Shown here: one piece after another, positions 1 to 8,032 of the stretch | Numbering within the stretch: position 1 is the first letter of the stretch | How the letters are laid out: the number at the start of each line of letters is the position of its first letter | From: Neisseria perflava | GTDB lineage: Bacteria; Pseudomonadota; Gammaproteobacteria; Burkholderiales; Neisseriaceae | Assembly (NCBI RefSeq): GCF_024170405.1 | Contig: NZ_JALJYC010000023.1 | Span: 1 to 45,897 of the forward strand | Direction: 5' to 3' | Length of the DNA stretch: 45,897 nt | Made by a program: the position numbers and the translations under genes | The notes under the pieces: generated by a model | Databases searched by the model: none | Told to the model about the DNA's origin: nothing | The model's input: only the letters and a program-made list of their open reading frames with translations

Positions 1-60
1 CGAGCTACTCGGCTCAAGATACCGTTTGAAATGCCCCTTTTAGGAGCTTTAAATATATAA
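1..60 (+). CDS. possible 3' end of a gene entering from the left (partial)
   Basis: Frame 1 is open from the first base and ends at TAA (58-60), giving a 19-residue tail ending ...PLLGALNI. An inverted DUS hairpin follows at once, as after most genes here, which supports a real gene end. The fragment is too short to identify, and the open frame could be chance. Confidence 0.3.
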   Translation, partial: RATRLKIPFEMPLLGALNI

Positions 61-93
61 GGCCGTCTGAAACGGGAGTGATTTCAGACGGCC
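61..93. terminator. inverted DUS hairpin
   Basis: The 12-bp arms ggccgtctgaaa (61-72) and tttcagacggcc (82-93) form a perfect stem with a 9-nt loop. It lies between the rightward tail at 1-60 and the 3' end of the leftward hydrolase, so it could serve both directions. It also carries two DNA uptake sequences. Confidence 0.6.
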
Positions 94-112
94 TTCGATG
101 CGCGGGGTCTCC

Positions 113-1222
113 TTATTTCAAATGCGCTTTAAAAAACGATTCAAATTTATCAAACGGAATCTTACCTGCCTGTTTGTCATACAAATCCACATGGGTCGCG
201 CCTTTGACGATATACAGCTCTTTGTCTTTACTGCCCAAGGATTTGAACGCGTCTTCGCTGAAATAACGTGAATGGGCGTTTTCGCCGTGTACCAAGAGCG
301 CGGGGGTGCGCATTTCGGAAGCGTATTGCAGAATCGGCATGTTAATCAAACTAAGCGCACCGGTATTTGCCCAAGAGCCGTTCGGATTAGAATTAACCGC
401 ACGCGGATGGAAGCCGCGTTGGGTAGTATAAAAATTAGAATATTCTTTCACAAATTGCGGCGTATCGGCGGTAAATTGCTCGGCACGCAGGTTGTTGGCC
501 GGCAGTAAGTCGGCATAGCCGTTTTTAGAGGCTTCCCAACGGGCGTTGTTCATTTGCTGTTTCATTTGATAGCGGCCTTCTGCATCCACGCTGTCGTTAT
601 AGCCTTTGGCCATGACGCGGGTCATGTCGTACATGGTGCTGGTGGCAACGGCTTTAATGCGGGTATCGGAAACGGCTGCATTCAAAGCGAAACCGCCCCA
701 GCCGCAGATACCGAGAATGCCGATTTTGTCGCGGTTGACATTGCTCAGACTGCCTAAATAATCCACAGCCGCGCTGAAGTCTTCAGTATTGATGTCGGGG
801 CTGGCCTGATTGCGCGGTTCGCCGCCGCTCTCGCCGGTGTAAGACGGGTCAAAGGCGAGGGTCACAAAGCCGCGTTCAGCCAATTCCTGCGCATAAATGC
901 CGCTCGACTGCTCTTTGACTGCACCAAACGGACCGGATACGGCAATGGCGGGCAGTTTGCCTTTGGCGCGTTTCGGGATATACAAATCACCGACCAGGGT
1001 AATGCCGTAACGGTTTTTAAACGCCACTTTCTGATGGCTCACTTTATTGCTTTGCGGGAAAATCTTATCCCATTCGCTGACCATAGACACAGGCAGGGTT
1101 GGGTTTTGCAAATGGGCTTGGGCATGGTTCACGGTTTGGCTTCCTTGTGTGGGGGCAGCGGCTGCGCTGAAAGACAGAGTGGCGGCAGTGGCAGCGGTTT
1201 TTAAAAAATTGCGGCGTTGCAT
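113..1222 (-). CDS. Tat-exported alpha/beta hydrolase (dienelactone hydrolase-like)
   Basis: This 369-residue secreted hydrolase begins MQRRNFLKTA, a twin-arginine signal followed by an Ala-rich segment. The start at 1222 is chosen because AAGGAATC lies just upstream; an in-frame ATG at 1270 would bury the signal. The nucleophile elbow reads GICGWGG (170s), so the presumed nucleophile is Cys173 rather than Ser, as in dienelactone hydrolases. The acid-histidine end shows LLVHGENAHS and GATHVDLYD. Substrate is unknown. It is divergent from a LysR regulator across 144 bp, and that regulator is the obvious candidate controller (inference). Confidence 0.8.
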   Translation of the reverse strand: MQRRNFLKTAATAATLSFSAAAAPTQGSQTVNHAQAHLQNPTLPVSMVSEWDKIFPQSNKVSHQKVAFKNRYGITLVGDLYIPKRAKGKLPAIAVSGPFGAVKEQSSGIYAQELAERGFVTLAFDPSYTGESGGEPRNQASPDINTEDFSAAVDYLGSLSNVNRDKIGILGICGWGGFALNAAVSDTRIKAVATSTMYDMTRVMAKGYNDSVDAEGRYQMKQQMNNARWEASKNGYADLLPANNLRAEQFTADTPQFVKEYSNFYTTQRGFHPRAVNSNPNGSWANTGALSLINMPILQYASEMRTPALLVHGENAHSRYFSEDAFKSLGSKDKELYIVKGATHVDLYDKQAGKIPFDKFESFFKAHLK

Positions 1223-1366
1223 GATGTTGATTCCTTGTAGAATGTTGAATAATGATTCGATGGAATGCATTGTAGGCCGTCTGAATTATTCCGTAAATTG
1301 AATATATCTGATTACTGTGTTCCGTATTTTGATATAATTAAACCGTTTTTCAGACGGCCTTTTGAT

Positions 1367-2269
1367 ATGAACAAACTCGAAGCCCTGCGCCTGTTTTGCG
1401 CCGCCGCCGAAAGCGGCAATTTCCGCCAAACCGCCCTGCATTTAGGCGTCTCGCCGCAAGCCGTTACCCGTGCGGTGGCATTTCTCGAACAAGAGTTTGG
1501 CGGGCTGCTGTTTGTGCGCAATACCCGCCATACCAGCATTACCCCGTTTGGGCAGGAAATCTATGCCGAAGCCCGCGCCGCGTTGAATCATACCGACGCG
1601 CTGTTCCAGCGTTTCAGTGAAAAAGAGCGTACGCGGGAAACCGGGCTGGTGCGCGTGGCCTTGCCCGAAGTGGATGATTTCGGCGTGTTGGAATATGTAT
1701 TGGACGGATTGCGTGATTTTCCCGAGATTGTGTTGGACTGGCGCAGCGGCAATGCTTTGAGTAATACCGACCGTGAGCAGATTGACGTCGGTATCCGTGT
1801 CGGCCCTGCGCCGGACGGCGATTTCATCATCAAACCGTTGGCTGCGTTGCACCTGCAAACCGTCATGGCGCCCGCGTTGGCCGAAAAATTGGGCGAACCG
1901 GCCACATCCCACGATTTGCAGCAGCATTTTCCGTTGGTCGGTATGCTGAACATCAACAGCGGCAGATTATTTGAATACGATTATCCCGACGGCAGCTTTG
2001 CGCCCGAACAACCCGCTTTTATCACGCCCAATGCCGCCCAAGGATTACAGGCTGTATTGCAAGGGCGCGCCGTTGGGCAGTTTGCCGCATGGACGGTGGC
2101 GGAGCATATTCGGGCAGGCCGTCTGAAAACCGTATTGCCATCGCAAGAAATGACTTTGCACGACTGGCAACTCTATGTGTACCGCCCCGGCCGCCACCGC
2201 GATACGGCGCGGGTAAAACGGGTGTTTGATTTGCTGGCAGAGGCGGTGGAACAGAAGATTCGGGAATAA
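1367..2269 (+). CDS. LysR family transcriptional regulator
   Basis: This is a 300-residue DNA-binding regulator. The N-terminus MNKLEALRLFCAAAESGNF with the helix-turn-helix segment SPQAVTRAVAFLE is the LysR winged-helix domain. The remainder (from about residue 90) is the periplasmic-binding-like effector domain. The start at 1367 matches the usual LysR N-terminus; the open frame extends upstream to 1265 but those residues do not fit the family. No strong Shine-Dalgarno is visible, and a reverse DUS lies just upstream. It is probably autoregulated and controls the divergent hydrolase at 113-1222 (inference from layout). The effector is unknown. Confidence 0.85.
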   Translation: MNKLEALRLFCAAAESGNFRQTALHLGVSPQAVTRAVAFLEQEFGGLLFVRNTRHTSITPFGQEIYAEARAALNHTDALFQRFSEKERTRETGLVRVALPEVDDFGVLEYVLDGLRDFPEIVLDWRSGNALSNTDREQIDVGIRVGPAPDGDFIIKPLAALHLQTVMAPALAEKLGEPATSHDLQQHFPLVGMLNINSGRLFEYDYPDGSFAPEQPAFITPNAAQGLQAVLQGRAVGQFAAWTVAEHIRAGRLKTVLPSQEMTLHDWQLYVYRPGRHRDTARVKRVFDLLAEAVEQKIRE

Positions 2270-2272
2270 AAA

Positions 2273-2307
2273 ATGCCGTCTGAAAATTCAAGATTTTCAG
2301 ACGGCAT
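2273..2307. terminator. inverted DUS terminator
   Basis: The arms atgccgtctgaaaa (2273-2286) and ttttcagacggcat (2294-2307) make a 14-bp stem with a 7-nt loop, followed by a T-rich stretch. It sits between the convergent LysR gene and bioC and probably ends both transcripts. Confidence 0.8.
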
Positions 2308-2327
2308 TTATTTTTAGATAAGCAGCA

Positions 2328-3104
2328 TTACCGCTTCGGATAAAACTTCACTTCGCTTTCCCCCTGCGGCAGCGCCAGCTGTTTTACCGCGTGGCCGTAC
2401 ACCGTTTCCAGCGTTACGGTCAGCGGCTCGCCCTGTGCAAAAAAATCATCCACAGCACGGCGGGCGGCGGCTTCGTCGCTGAACACGCATGCCTGCCATA
2501 AGCCCAGCGTATCCATGTCCTGCCAGAAAGTTTCTGCCTTGCGGTAACGCAATTCCAGTTTGGCGGTGTCCATTACCGGATCGTAAAAGCCGCTGTCGGC
2601 CAGCATATCGCCGAGGTCGTGCATATCCAATAAAGTCGGCGTTTGGCAGGTAATGTCGAGCGTATTCAGACGGCCTTTCAGCTCCGCCAGCGTGTCTATG
2701 CCGAAGTGGGTAAAAAACAATAAACCGTCGGTTTTCAAGGCCTGCGCCCAGTTACGGAATACTGCCGGCAAATCAGCCGCACCCATCAGCCCCAAGTTTG
2801 CCCACAACATATCCGCCCACGCTTCGGGCAGCGGGTCGGTCGGGCTTTGGCAGGTCTGCGGCAGGGTTTTGTGGGTCAGTTTCTGCCAAAAACCGGGCGT
2901 GCGTTCGGCTGCTGCGGCCTGCAAAAAATCGGGGCGCGCGTCGTATTCGGCAAACGCTGCCTGCGGATAACGCTCCGCCAGCAGGCGGCGGCTGATGTCG
3001 GCGTCGGCGGTGGCCAATAAAATCTGCTGCGGCACTTGGCGCACCAGTTGCAGGCGCTCGTCGGTGTGTTCGGCAAGATGGCGGTGGATGGGGAGGTCGG
3101 TCAT
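2328..3104 (-). CDS. bioC: BioC-like SAM-dependent methyltransferase (malonyl-ACP methyl ester synthesis)
   Basis: This 258-residue protein resembles BioC, which methylates malonyl-ACP so that fatty acid synthesis can build the pimeloyl moiety of biotin. The first part is diverged (IHRHLAEHTDERLQLV). The middle has the methyltransferase sheet segments DMLWANLGLMGAADL and LKTDGLLFFTHFG, and the C-terminal part has the BioC-type FWQDMDTLGLW. The start at 3104 overlaps the upstream stop as ATGA, implying translational coupling. The classic glycine-rich SAM motif is weak. The symbol rests partly on the bioH gene in the same cluster. Confidence 0.7.
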   Translation of the reverse strand: MTDLPIHRHLAEHTDERLQLVRQVPQQILLATADADISRRLLAERYPQAAFAEYDARPDFLQAAAAERTPGFWQKLTHKTLPQTCQSPTDPLPEAWADMLWANLGLMGAADLPAVFRNWAQALKTDGLLFFTHFGIDTLAELKGRLNTLDITCQTPTLLDMHDLGDMLADSGFYDPVMDTAKLELRYRKAETFWQDMDTLGLWQACVFSDEAAARRAVDDFFAQGEPLTVTLETVYGHAVKQLALPQGESEVKFYPKR

Positions 3105-3883
3105 GGTTGGTGCTTTGGGTAAAAGGGTTTCAGACGGCCTTGTGAATCTTGATCGGCTTCTGAGGGGAACATGATTTTGATCATGTACCGGTGGGCTGCA
3201 TGGACTTCTTTTTGTCTTGCAGACGGATGGGAAACTCGGAAACAAACTGTTCCGGTGTCTAATTCGAATTTCCATAGATATTTATTGGCAAAACCCTCAA
3301 AAATTTTTTGGTTTTGAATGTTTTTGCCGTTATCCTGCTGTAAATATTTTCGGCGCGAAGCCACGCTTTTGCCACCACCTGCAAAAATGATTACATCAGG
3401 TTTTAAAATCTCAATCTGAGCCATCAGCAGTAAGCCAGAGATATGCTCTATTTGCTTAAAATAAGGAGATTTTCTAGGGGATTTTTTCTTATGGGCAAAC
3501 GCATAAGTATTGGCCCATGCAAGGCCGTCTGAACCATATGCTTTGCTGATTTTGCGTATAAAATTGAAAAAAGAAAGTCCCTTACTGTTTCGGGGCTGCT
3601 CCTGTCGCTTGAGGAGGTAGCCTTGACTCCACTCCATGCCCTTTTGAATATATTCCGCTAAATTAAATTCAAAGACGTCAGTATCATTGTACCAACCTCT
3701 GGTTTCCCTCCCGACAACTAAAATTTTATATTTTGCGTGTTCATATGATTCGGGTACCCCTGCTAAAAATAATTTATCTAATCCATTTTGCTTATCTAAA
3801 GCAGTTTCCATCAAAAAATTTTGATGTTCTGGTGTATTCAAAATTTCATAATAACAGTCAAATAATCGTTGTTGTAAAGACAT
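3101..3883 (-). CDS. unrecognised protein, possibly uracil-DNA-glycosylase-fold, inserted between bioH and bioC
   Basis: This 260-residue protein is not confidently recognised. Visible blocks are YKILVVGRETRGWYND near residue 50, PDVIIFAGGG in the middle and VSHPSARQ near the C-terminus. This order is loosely reminiscent of the uracil-DNA glycosylase superfamily, where an N-terminal active-site loop and a late HPS motif flank the fold; that is only a hypothesis. The gene is visibly AT-richer than its neighbours and rich in Lys and Asn, suggesting acquisition. Its C-terminal residues GRLKP are encoded by a DUS. The stop overlaps the bioC start by 4 nt (ATGA), so it now belongs to the bio transcript. 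Confidence 0.65.
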   Translation of the reverse strand: MSLQQRLFDCYYEILNTPEHQNFLMETALDKQNGLDKLFLAGVPESYEHAKYKILVVGRETRGWYNDTDVFEFNLAEYIQKGMEWSQGYLLKRQEQPRNSKGLSFFNFIRKISKAYGSDGLAWANTYAFAHKKKSPRKSPYFKQIEHISGLLLMAQIEILKPDVIIFAGGGKSVASRRKYLQQDNGKNIQNQKIFEGFANKYLWKFELDTGTVCFRVSHPSARQKEVHAAHRYMIKIMFPSEADQDSQGRLKPFYPKHQP

Positions 3884-3916
3884 AAGTTTTCCTGTTTATT
3901 TTATGATGATACGAAA

Positions 3917-4660
3917 TTAGAGATTATCCACAAACGCCGTCCACAAACGCACAAACTCTTCCGCATGGCTGAGAAACGGCGCGTGGGCGGCTTTGTCGAG
4001 AATATGCAGTTCGCTATCGGGCAGGTGGCGGTGCAGATATTCGCCCATGCGCGGCGGGGTGATGGCGTCTTTGTTGCCGTATATCAGCAAGACGGGGGCG
4101 CTTATGTCCGGCAGCAGGGAGCGGGCGTCGGCGCGTTCGGCCGCATCCAGCGCAGCTTGCAGGGCGGCCGGGGTGCCGAGGGCGGCAACATCGGGCAAAA
4201 CGCAGTCTAAAATTTCGGCGGCGTTGGGCGTATGCAGTAACTGTAATTGTAGAAACTGTTTGATATACTTGGCATAATCTTTTTGGAATGCGCCTATCAT
4301 CTTGCCCAATGCCGGTTGCGACAAGCCTTCGGGATAGCAGTCTGCCGCCAAAAATTTGGCAAAACCGGCGGTCAGGCACAGCGAAGCCACTTTGTTGGGG
4401 TGGCGGGCGGCCAGATACAGCGCCACCAAGCCGCCGAGCGACCAGCCGAGGATATGCGCCGGTTCGCTGATGTCGGCGGCGTAGCGGTCGGCAACGGCGG
4501 CAAGGTTGATGGGTGTGTCAAACGGTGCGCCGCCGTGTCCGGGCAGGTTGAGGGCGCGGCATGTCCAATCGGCGGGCAGGCGCGGTATCAGGTCGTCAAA
4601 CACATGGCGGTTGGCCGCCCAGCCGTGTATCAGATAAACTTTTTTGGCAGCGTGTGGCAT
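3917..4660 (-). CDS. bioH: pimeloyl-ACP methyl ester esterase BioH
   Basis: BioH is a cytosolic esterase that releases pimeloyl-ACP from its methyl ester, ending the BioC-started elongation. The protein has 247 residues, close to the family's usual 250 or so. It has the oxyanion segment IHGWAANRHVF (11-21), nucleophile elbow GWSLGG with Ser75, Asp198 in GNKDAITPP and His226 in AAHAPF. The start at 4660 fits the family N-terminus. It is divergent from comF, the same neighbour bioH has in E. coli (gntX), which strengthens the call. The two start codons overlap in one CATG. Confidence 0.9.
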   Translation of the reverse strand: MPHAAKKVYLIHGWAANRHVFDDLIPRLPADWTCRALNLPGHGGAPFDTPINLAAVADRYAADISEPAHILGWSLGGLVALYLAARHPNKVASLCLTAGFAKFLAADCYPEGLSQPALGKMIGAFQKDYAKYIKQFLQLQLLHTPNAAEILDCVLPDVAALGTPAALQAALDAAERADARSLLPDISAPVLLIYGNKDAITPPRMGEYLHRHLPDSELHILDKAAHAPFLSHAEEFVRLWTAFVDNL

Positions 4661-5384
4661 GGATATTCTCACTTTATGGCGTAAACTCAAGTCGATACGC
4701 GCCCGACAATGTGTATTATGCCACGATTCGGCGGCTGGCGTTTCAGACGGCCTGTGCGCGGGCTGCATGGACGATTTGGCGACGCACTTTACCGACGCGG
4801 CCAACTGCTGCCCTTTGTGTTTCCGCCGTGTGGCGGGCGGGGCGGTATGCGGGCAGTGCCAGCAGAAGCCGCCGCCGTTCAGACGGCTGTGGGCGTCGGC
4901 GTATTACGAAGCACCCGTCAGCAGTATGATTCATGAGTTCAAACACTTGGCCGATTTGAGTCTGTGCCGCCCATTGGCCGACATCATGATACGCCACGCG
5001 CCCGACTGGTTGGTGGCGGAACACATAGATTATGTGTTGCCCATGCCCTTGAGCAAGGCGCGGCGGCTGTATCGCGGCTTTAACCAAAGCGAAGAGCTGG
5101 CGGCGGTATTAGCGCGGCATTACGGCTGGACGGTGTTGCCGCGCGATACGCTGGTGCGCACGGACAAGCCGCCGCAAAGTACGCTCAAAAGTGACGAACG
5201 GCAGCGAAATGTGCGCAATATTTTCAAAATCAAAAGAACGCTGTCGCAGAATTGTAATATTTTGTTAATAGATGACGTATTCACCACCGGCGCGACACTG
5301 GGCGAATTGGCGCGAACCTTGAAAACATCAGGCGCGGCGCAGATTTTTTGCTGGACGCTGGCGCGTTCCCAATTGAAAAGTTAA
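4659..5384 (+). CDS. comF: ComF family phosphoribosyltransferase-like protein
   Basis: This 241-residue protein belongs to the ComF/GntX family, linked to DNA uptake during transformation and to use of DNA as nutrient. It starts with a cysteine-rich zinc-finger-like region (CVLC, CAGC, CPLC, CGQC within the first 75 residues). It ends in a type I phosphoribosyltransferase domain with the PRPP loop ILLIDDVFTTGAT. A start at 4659 keeps all cysteines; 4644 is an alternative in-frame ATG. No clear Shine-Dalgarno precedes it. It lies head-to-head with bioH, so its promoter must lie inside bioH. A role in transformation fits a DUS-using genus. Confidence 0.85.
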   Translation: MDILTLWRKLKSIRARQCVLCHDSAAGVSDGLCAGCMDDLATHFTDAANCCPLCFRRVAGGAVCGQCQQKPPPFRRLWASAYYEAPVSSMIHEFKHLADLSLCRPLADIMIRHAPDWLVAEHIDYVLPMPLSKARRLYRGFNQSEELAAVLARHYGWTVLPRDTLVRTDKPPQSTLKSDERQRNVRNIFKIKRTLSQNCNILLIDDVFTTGATLGELARTLKTSGAAQIFCWTLARSQLKS

Positions 5385-5450
5385 GCCAAGATTTTTGACA
5401 GCCCGTGTCTGCTTGTGGCATTGTAACCGCTTAATAAGTGACTGATTTAT

Positions 5451-5915
5451 ATGTTTACTGTCGTTTTGTACCAACCGGAAATCCCGCCGAACACCGGCAA
5501 CATCATCCGCCTCTGCGCCAATACCGGCGCGGATTTGCACTTGGTGAAGCCGCTCGGATTCCCGCTCGATTCCGCCAAAATGAAGCGTGCGGGCTTGGAT
5601 TACCATGAGTTTGCCAAGGTTGCAGTACACGAAAATTTCGATGATTGTCTGAAGGCGTTGGCCGGACGGCGCATTTTTGCGCTGACCACCAAAGGCACGA
5701 CCAGTCCCGACCAAGCTGAATTTCAGCCGGGCGATGTGTTTTTGTTCGGGCCGGAAACGCGCGGGCTGCCGTCTGAAATTCTCGACAGCCTGCCCGCAGC
5801 ACAAAAGCTGCGCCTGCCCATGCTACCCGAAAGCCGCAGCATGAACCTGTCGAACACCGTTGCGGTCATGCTGTTTGAAGCGTGGCGGCAAAACGGTTAC
5901 GCAGGCGGCGTGTAG
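5451..5915 (+). CDS. trmL: tRNA (cytidine/uridine-34 2'-O)-methyltransferase TrmL
   Basis: TrmL is a SPOUT-class enzyme that 2'-O-methylates the wobble base of certain leucine tRNAs. At 154 residues it has the family's normal length. Recognisable blocks are the N-terminus LYQPEIPPNTGNIIRLCANT, LFGPETRGLP in the SAM-binding knot and LPMLPESRSMNLSNTVAVM at the C-terminus. It follows comF by 66 bp. A TTGACA hexamer at 5395-5400 could belong to its own promoter, but no good -10 box sits at the right spacing. Confidence 0.93.
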   Translation: MFTVVLYQPEIPPNTGNIIRLCANTGADLHLVKPLGFPLDSAKMKRAGLDYHEFAKVAVHENFDDCLKALAGRRIFALTTKGTTSPDQAEFQPGDVFLFGPETRGLPSEILDSLPAAQKLRLPMLPESRSMNLSNTVAVMLFEAWRQNGYAGGV

Positions 5916-6005
5916 GCCGTCTGAAAAATCAGTCTGAGAACTTGTTTTTACAAGTTCTGACAAGCGTATCCGCTTAATACCCGTTTGCCGTCTTTTCAGA
6001 CGGCC
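5915..6005. terminator. hairpin region after trmL
   Basis: A DUS (from 5915) and its inverted copy (ending near 6005) bracket about 65 nt. Inside is a perfect 9-bp hairpin, agaacttgt (5937-5945) and acaagttct (5950-5958), with a tttt loop. There is no T-run directly after the small stem, so termination is uncertain. Confidence 0.4.
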
Positions 6006-6089
6006 TGTTTGTCGGATTGTCCGTCCTGAGGGTCTTAAGCCGATCCGCTTCGCGCCAAAACAGCGGCGCATTGCGTGATTAACTCAAGA

Positions 6090-6779
6090 ATGGATCTCGT
6101 TTTGACTTTTAGCAAAAAGACCCTCTCTGCCGCACTGCTTGGCCTTGCCATCAGTGCCTTGTCTCTCAACACCGCATCCGCCGGCGGTAAAGTTTATAAA
6201 GTGGCGGGTAAAACCTACAAAACCATGCATGCCATGCCTGCCTCGTTTACCCAAACTGGCCGGGCTTCATGGTACGGCAATCAATTCCACGGCCGTAAAA
6301 CCGCCAGCGGCGAGCGTTACAATATGCACGCCATGACCGCCGCCCACCGCACCCTGCCGCTGGGCAGCATGGTCAAAGTCACCAACACCCAAACCGGCAA
6401 AAGCGTCATCGTCAAAGTGAACGACCGCGGCCCGTTCCACGGTAACCGCGTGATGGACTTGTCCCGCGCCGCCGCTTCCCAGCTGGGTTTCGTCAACCAA
6501 GGTACGGCTCATGTGAAAATCGAGCCGGTCGGCGCGGCTAAATCTGCAGCGGCTGCCAAAAACATTTTTGTTGATTTGAAAAGTTTCGGTACCGAGCGCG
6601 AAGCGCAAGCCTATCTGAACCAAACCAGCCGCCATTTCGCCAATGCGAACATGAAGCCGGATTTATCGGTAGAAAAACGCAACTACGAATACACCGTCCG
6701 CATGGGTCCGTTTAGCGCGCAAAACCGCGCCGACGAAGCCGAAGCTGTGGCGCGTACCATGCCGCAAACCGCGATTTAA
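6090..6779 (+). CDS. rlpA: RlpA-like septal lytic transglycosylase with SPOR-like C-terminus
   Basis: RlpA-family proteins cleave denuded peptidoglycan during daughter-cell separation. The protein has 229 residues from the 6090 ATG; 6075 is an alternative. A signal peptide (TLSAALLGLAISALSLNTASA) is followed directly by GGK, with no lipobox cysteine, so it looks periplasmic. The double-psi barrel carries GRASWYGNQFHGRKTASGE, TAAHRTLPLGS and VNDRGPFHGNRVMDLS, including the family's conserved Glu and Asp. The last 75 or so residues (FVDLKSFGTEREAQAYL, YTVRMGPF) look like a SPOR domain that binds septal glycan. A strong terminator follows. Confidence 0.85.
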   Translation: MDLVLTFSKKTLSAALLGLAISALSLNTASAGGKVYKVAGKTYKTMHAMPASFTQTGRASWYGNQFHGRKTASGERYNMHAMTAAHRTLPLGSMVKVTNTQTGKSVIVKVNDRGPFHGNRVMDLSRAAASQLGFVNQGTAHVKIEPVGAAKSAAAAKNIFVDLKSFGTEREAQAYLNQTSRHFANANMKPDLSVEKRNYEYTVRMGPFSAQNRADEAEAVARTMPQTAI

Positions 6780-6795
6780 ATATGTTTGTATTCAG

Positions 6796-6827
6796 ACGGC
6801 CTGTTTATTTGAAAATAAACAGGCCGT
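6796..6827 (+). terminator. terminator after rlpA
   Basis: acggcctgtttattt (6796-6810) pairs with aaataaacaggccgt (6813-6827) and is followed by tttt. One arm is half of a DUS. It is a standard intrinsic terminator for rlpA. Confidence 0.8.
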
Positions 6828-6888
6828 TTTTGTTTGGCGGTATAAAGGCGTAAAATAAAGCCGTTCCTACCATTGAAAGGATGAATCC

Positions 6889-7266
6889 ATGCTTTCCTTC
6901 AATATCTATGCCATGACTATGGCCGATTACCGTGCGTTGGCGGACAAGCTCGCCGCCGGCAGCATCAATCCGCTGGTGTTTCAAGACATTCTGGCGCAAC
7001 ACCGCGTGGTGTCCGGCTACGATTACGAAACCGCCGCCTACATCAACAGCCTGATTGAATCGGGTTGGGCGGTCGTACCCGTGCGCCTGAACGAGTACAC
7101 GCAATGTTTGGGTGTGCAGTCCGGCTTGCTGGAATCCGTGCTAAACGAGCGAGTGGCCTTTATCGAAGCCAATCTGCTGCCCGATATCCGCCAAGTGAAT
7201 AAAAGCCTACTGGCCAAAGCCGCCGAGCCGAACGAATGGACGGTGGTGCTGGTGGAAGAAAACTAA
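6889..7266 (+). CDS. hypothetical protein upstream of ruvA
   Basis: This 125-residue cytosolic protein of unknown function has no signal or membrane segment. It is acidic and helical-looking (MADYRALADKLAAGS, SLIESGWAVVPVRL, TVVLVEEN at the end). The start at 6889 follows GAAAGGATGAATCC, a convincing ribosome-binding site. I do not recognise a catalytic motif. It ends 87 bp before ruvA, with a DUS-based hairpin between them, so it may be a separate transcript. Confidence 0.7.
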   Translation: MLSFNIYAMTMADYRALADKLAAGSINPLVFQDILAQHRVVSGYDYETAAYINSLIESGWAVVPVRLNEYTQCLGVQSGLLESVLNERVAFIEANLLPDIRQVNKSLLAKAAEPNEWTVVLVEEN

Positions 7267-7295
7267 AAAGCCGTGATTTGAATTTTGTTACAATG

Positions 7296-7331
7296 GAGGC
7301 TGTCTGAAAAATCATGCATTTTCAGACGGCC
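7296..7331 (+). terminator. DUS-type hairpin before ruvA
   Basis: The left arm is a one-base variant of the DUS (ggctgtctgaaaa), and the right arm is ttttcagacggcc. They pair with one G-T wobble. It ends the unknown gene at 6889-7266 or is a leader hairpin for ruvA. Confidence 0.5.
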
Positions 7332-7353
7332 TTGTTTACTTTTGGGAATCCCT

Positions 7354-7938
7354 ATGATTAGCAGACTGACCGGCAAACTGGTTGAAAAAATCCCCCCGCA
7401 AATCGTGATTGATGTCGGCGGTGTGGGTTACGAAGTCGATGTCTCGATGCAGACCTTTTACAGCCTGCCCGCGCTGAATGAAAGCGTGCAGCTTTATACC
7501 CAGCTGGTAGTGCGCGAAGACGCGCATTTATTGTTTGGTTTCGCCACGGCCGCCGAACGCGCCACTTTCCGCCAGTTGGTCAAAGTCAGCGGCATAGGCG
7601 CGAAAACCGCGCTGGGTATTTTGTCGGCGATGAATGCCGACGAGCTGGCGCAGGCGGTAGCGGAAGAAGACATCAAACGCCTGTCGTCCGCGCCCGGTAT
7701 CGGCAAAAAAACCGCCGAACGCATGGTATTGGAGCTGCGCGGCAAGCTGGTATCGGAAACCGTTTCAGACGGCCTGTTTGCTCCCGCGCTGCTGGCAGAC
7801 GAAACTGACGACATTGTCAGCACGCTGTTGGCGCTAGGCTACAACGAACGCGAGGCGAGAGCGGCGGTGAAAGGGATTGCCAAGGGTACGGAAGTGGGCG
7901 AGGGCGTAAGGTTGGCGTTGAAGAATTTGTTGAAATAA
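7354..7938 (+). CDS. ruvA: Holliday junction branch migration protein RuvA
   Basis: RuvA binds four-way junctions and loads the RuvB motor during recombinational repair. It has 194 residues, within the usual 190-205. The start at 7354 gives the family N-terminus MISRLTGKLVEKIP. The OB-fold contains VVREDAHLLFGFA. Two helix-hairpin-helix motifs follow, VSGIGAKTALGILS and APGIGKKTAERMVLEL, and a small C-terminal RuvB-contact domain ends it (STLLALGYNEREARAAV). A DUS lies within the coding sequence at about 7765-7775. ruvB and ruvC are not adjacent. Confidence 0.97.
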   Translation: MISRLTGKLVEKIPPQIVIDVGGVGYEVDVSMQTFYSLPALNESVQLYTQLVVREDAHLLFGFATAAERATFRQLVKVSGIGAKTALGILSAMNADELAQAVAEEDIKRLSSAPGIGKKTAERMVLELRGKLVSETVSDGLFAPALLADETDDIVSTLLALGYNEREARAAVKGIAKGTEVGEGVRLALKNLLK

Positions 7939-7973
7939 GAATAAAGTGTTTTCTGCCTGCTGATTACCGATGG

Positions 7974-8002
7974 AAAAACCGCCTGCTTTTAAAGGCAGGC
8001 GG
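7974..8002 (-). terminator. terminator of mini-locus copy 1
   Basis: ccgcctgc (7979-7986) pairs with gcaggcgg (7995-8002). Read on the minus strand it is followed by five T residues, giving an intrinsic terminator 31 bases after the 30-aa peptide gene. The same hairpin lies after the second copy at 43628-43656. Confidence 0.75.
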
Positions 8003-8032
8003 AACGTAAAGTTTTTTGTTTATGCTACTCCG

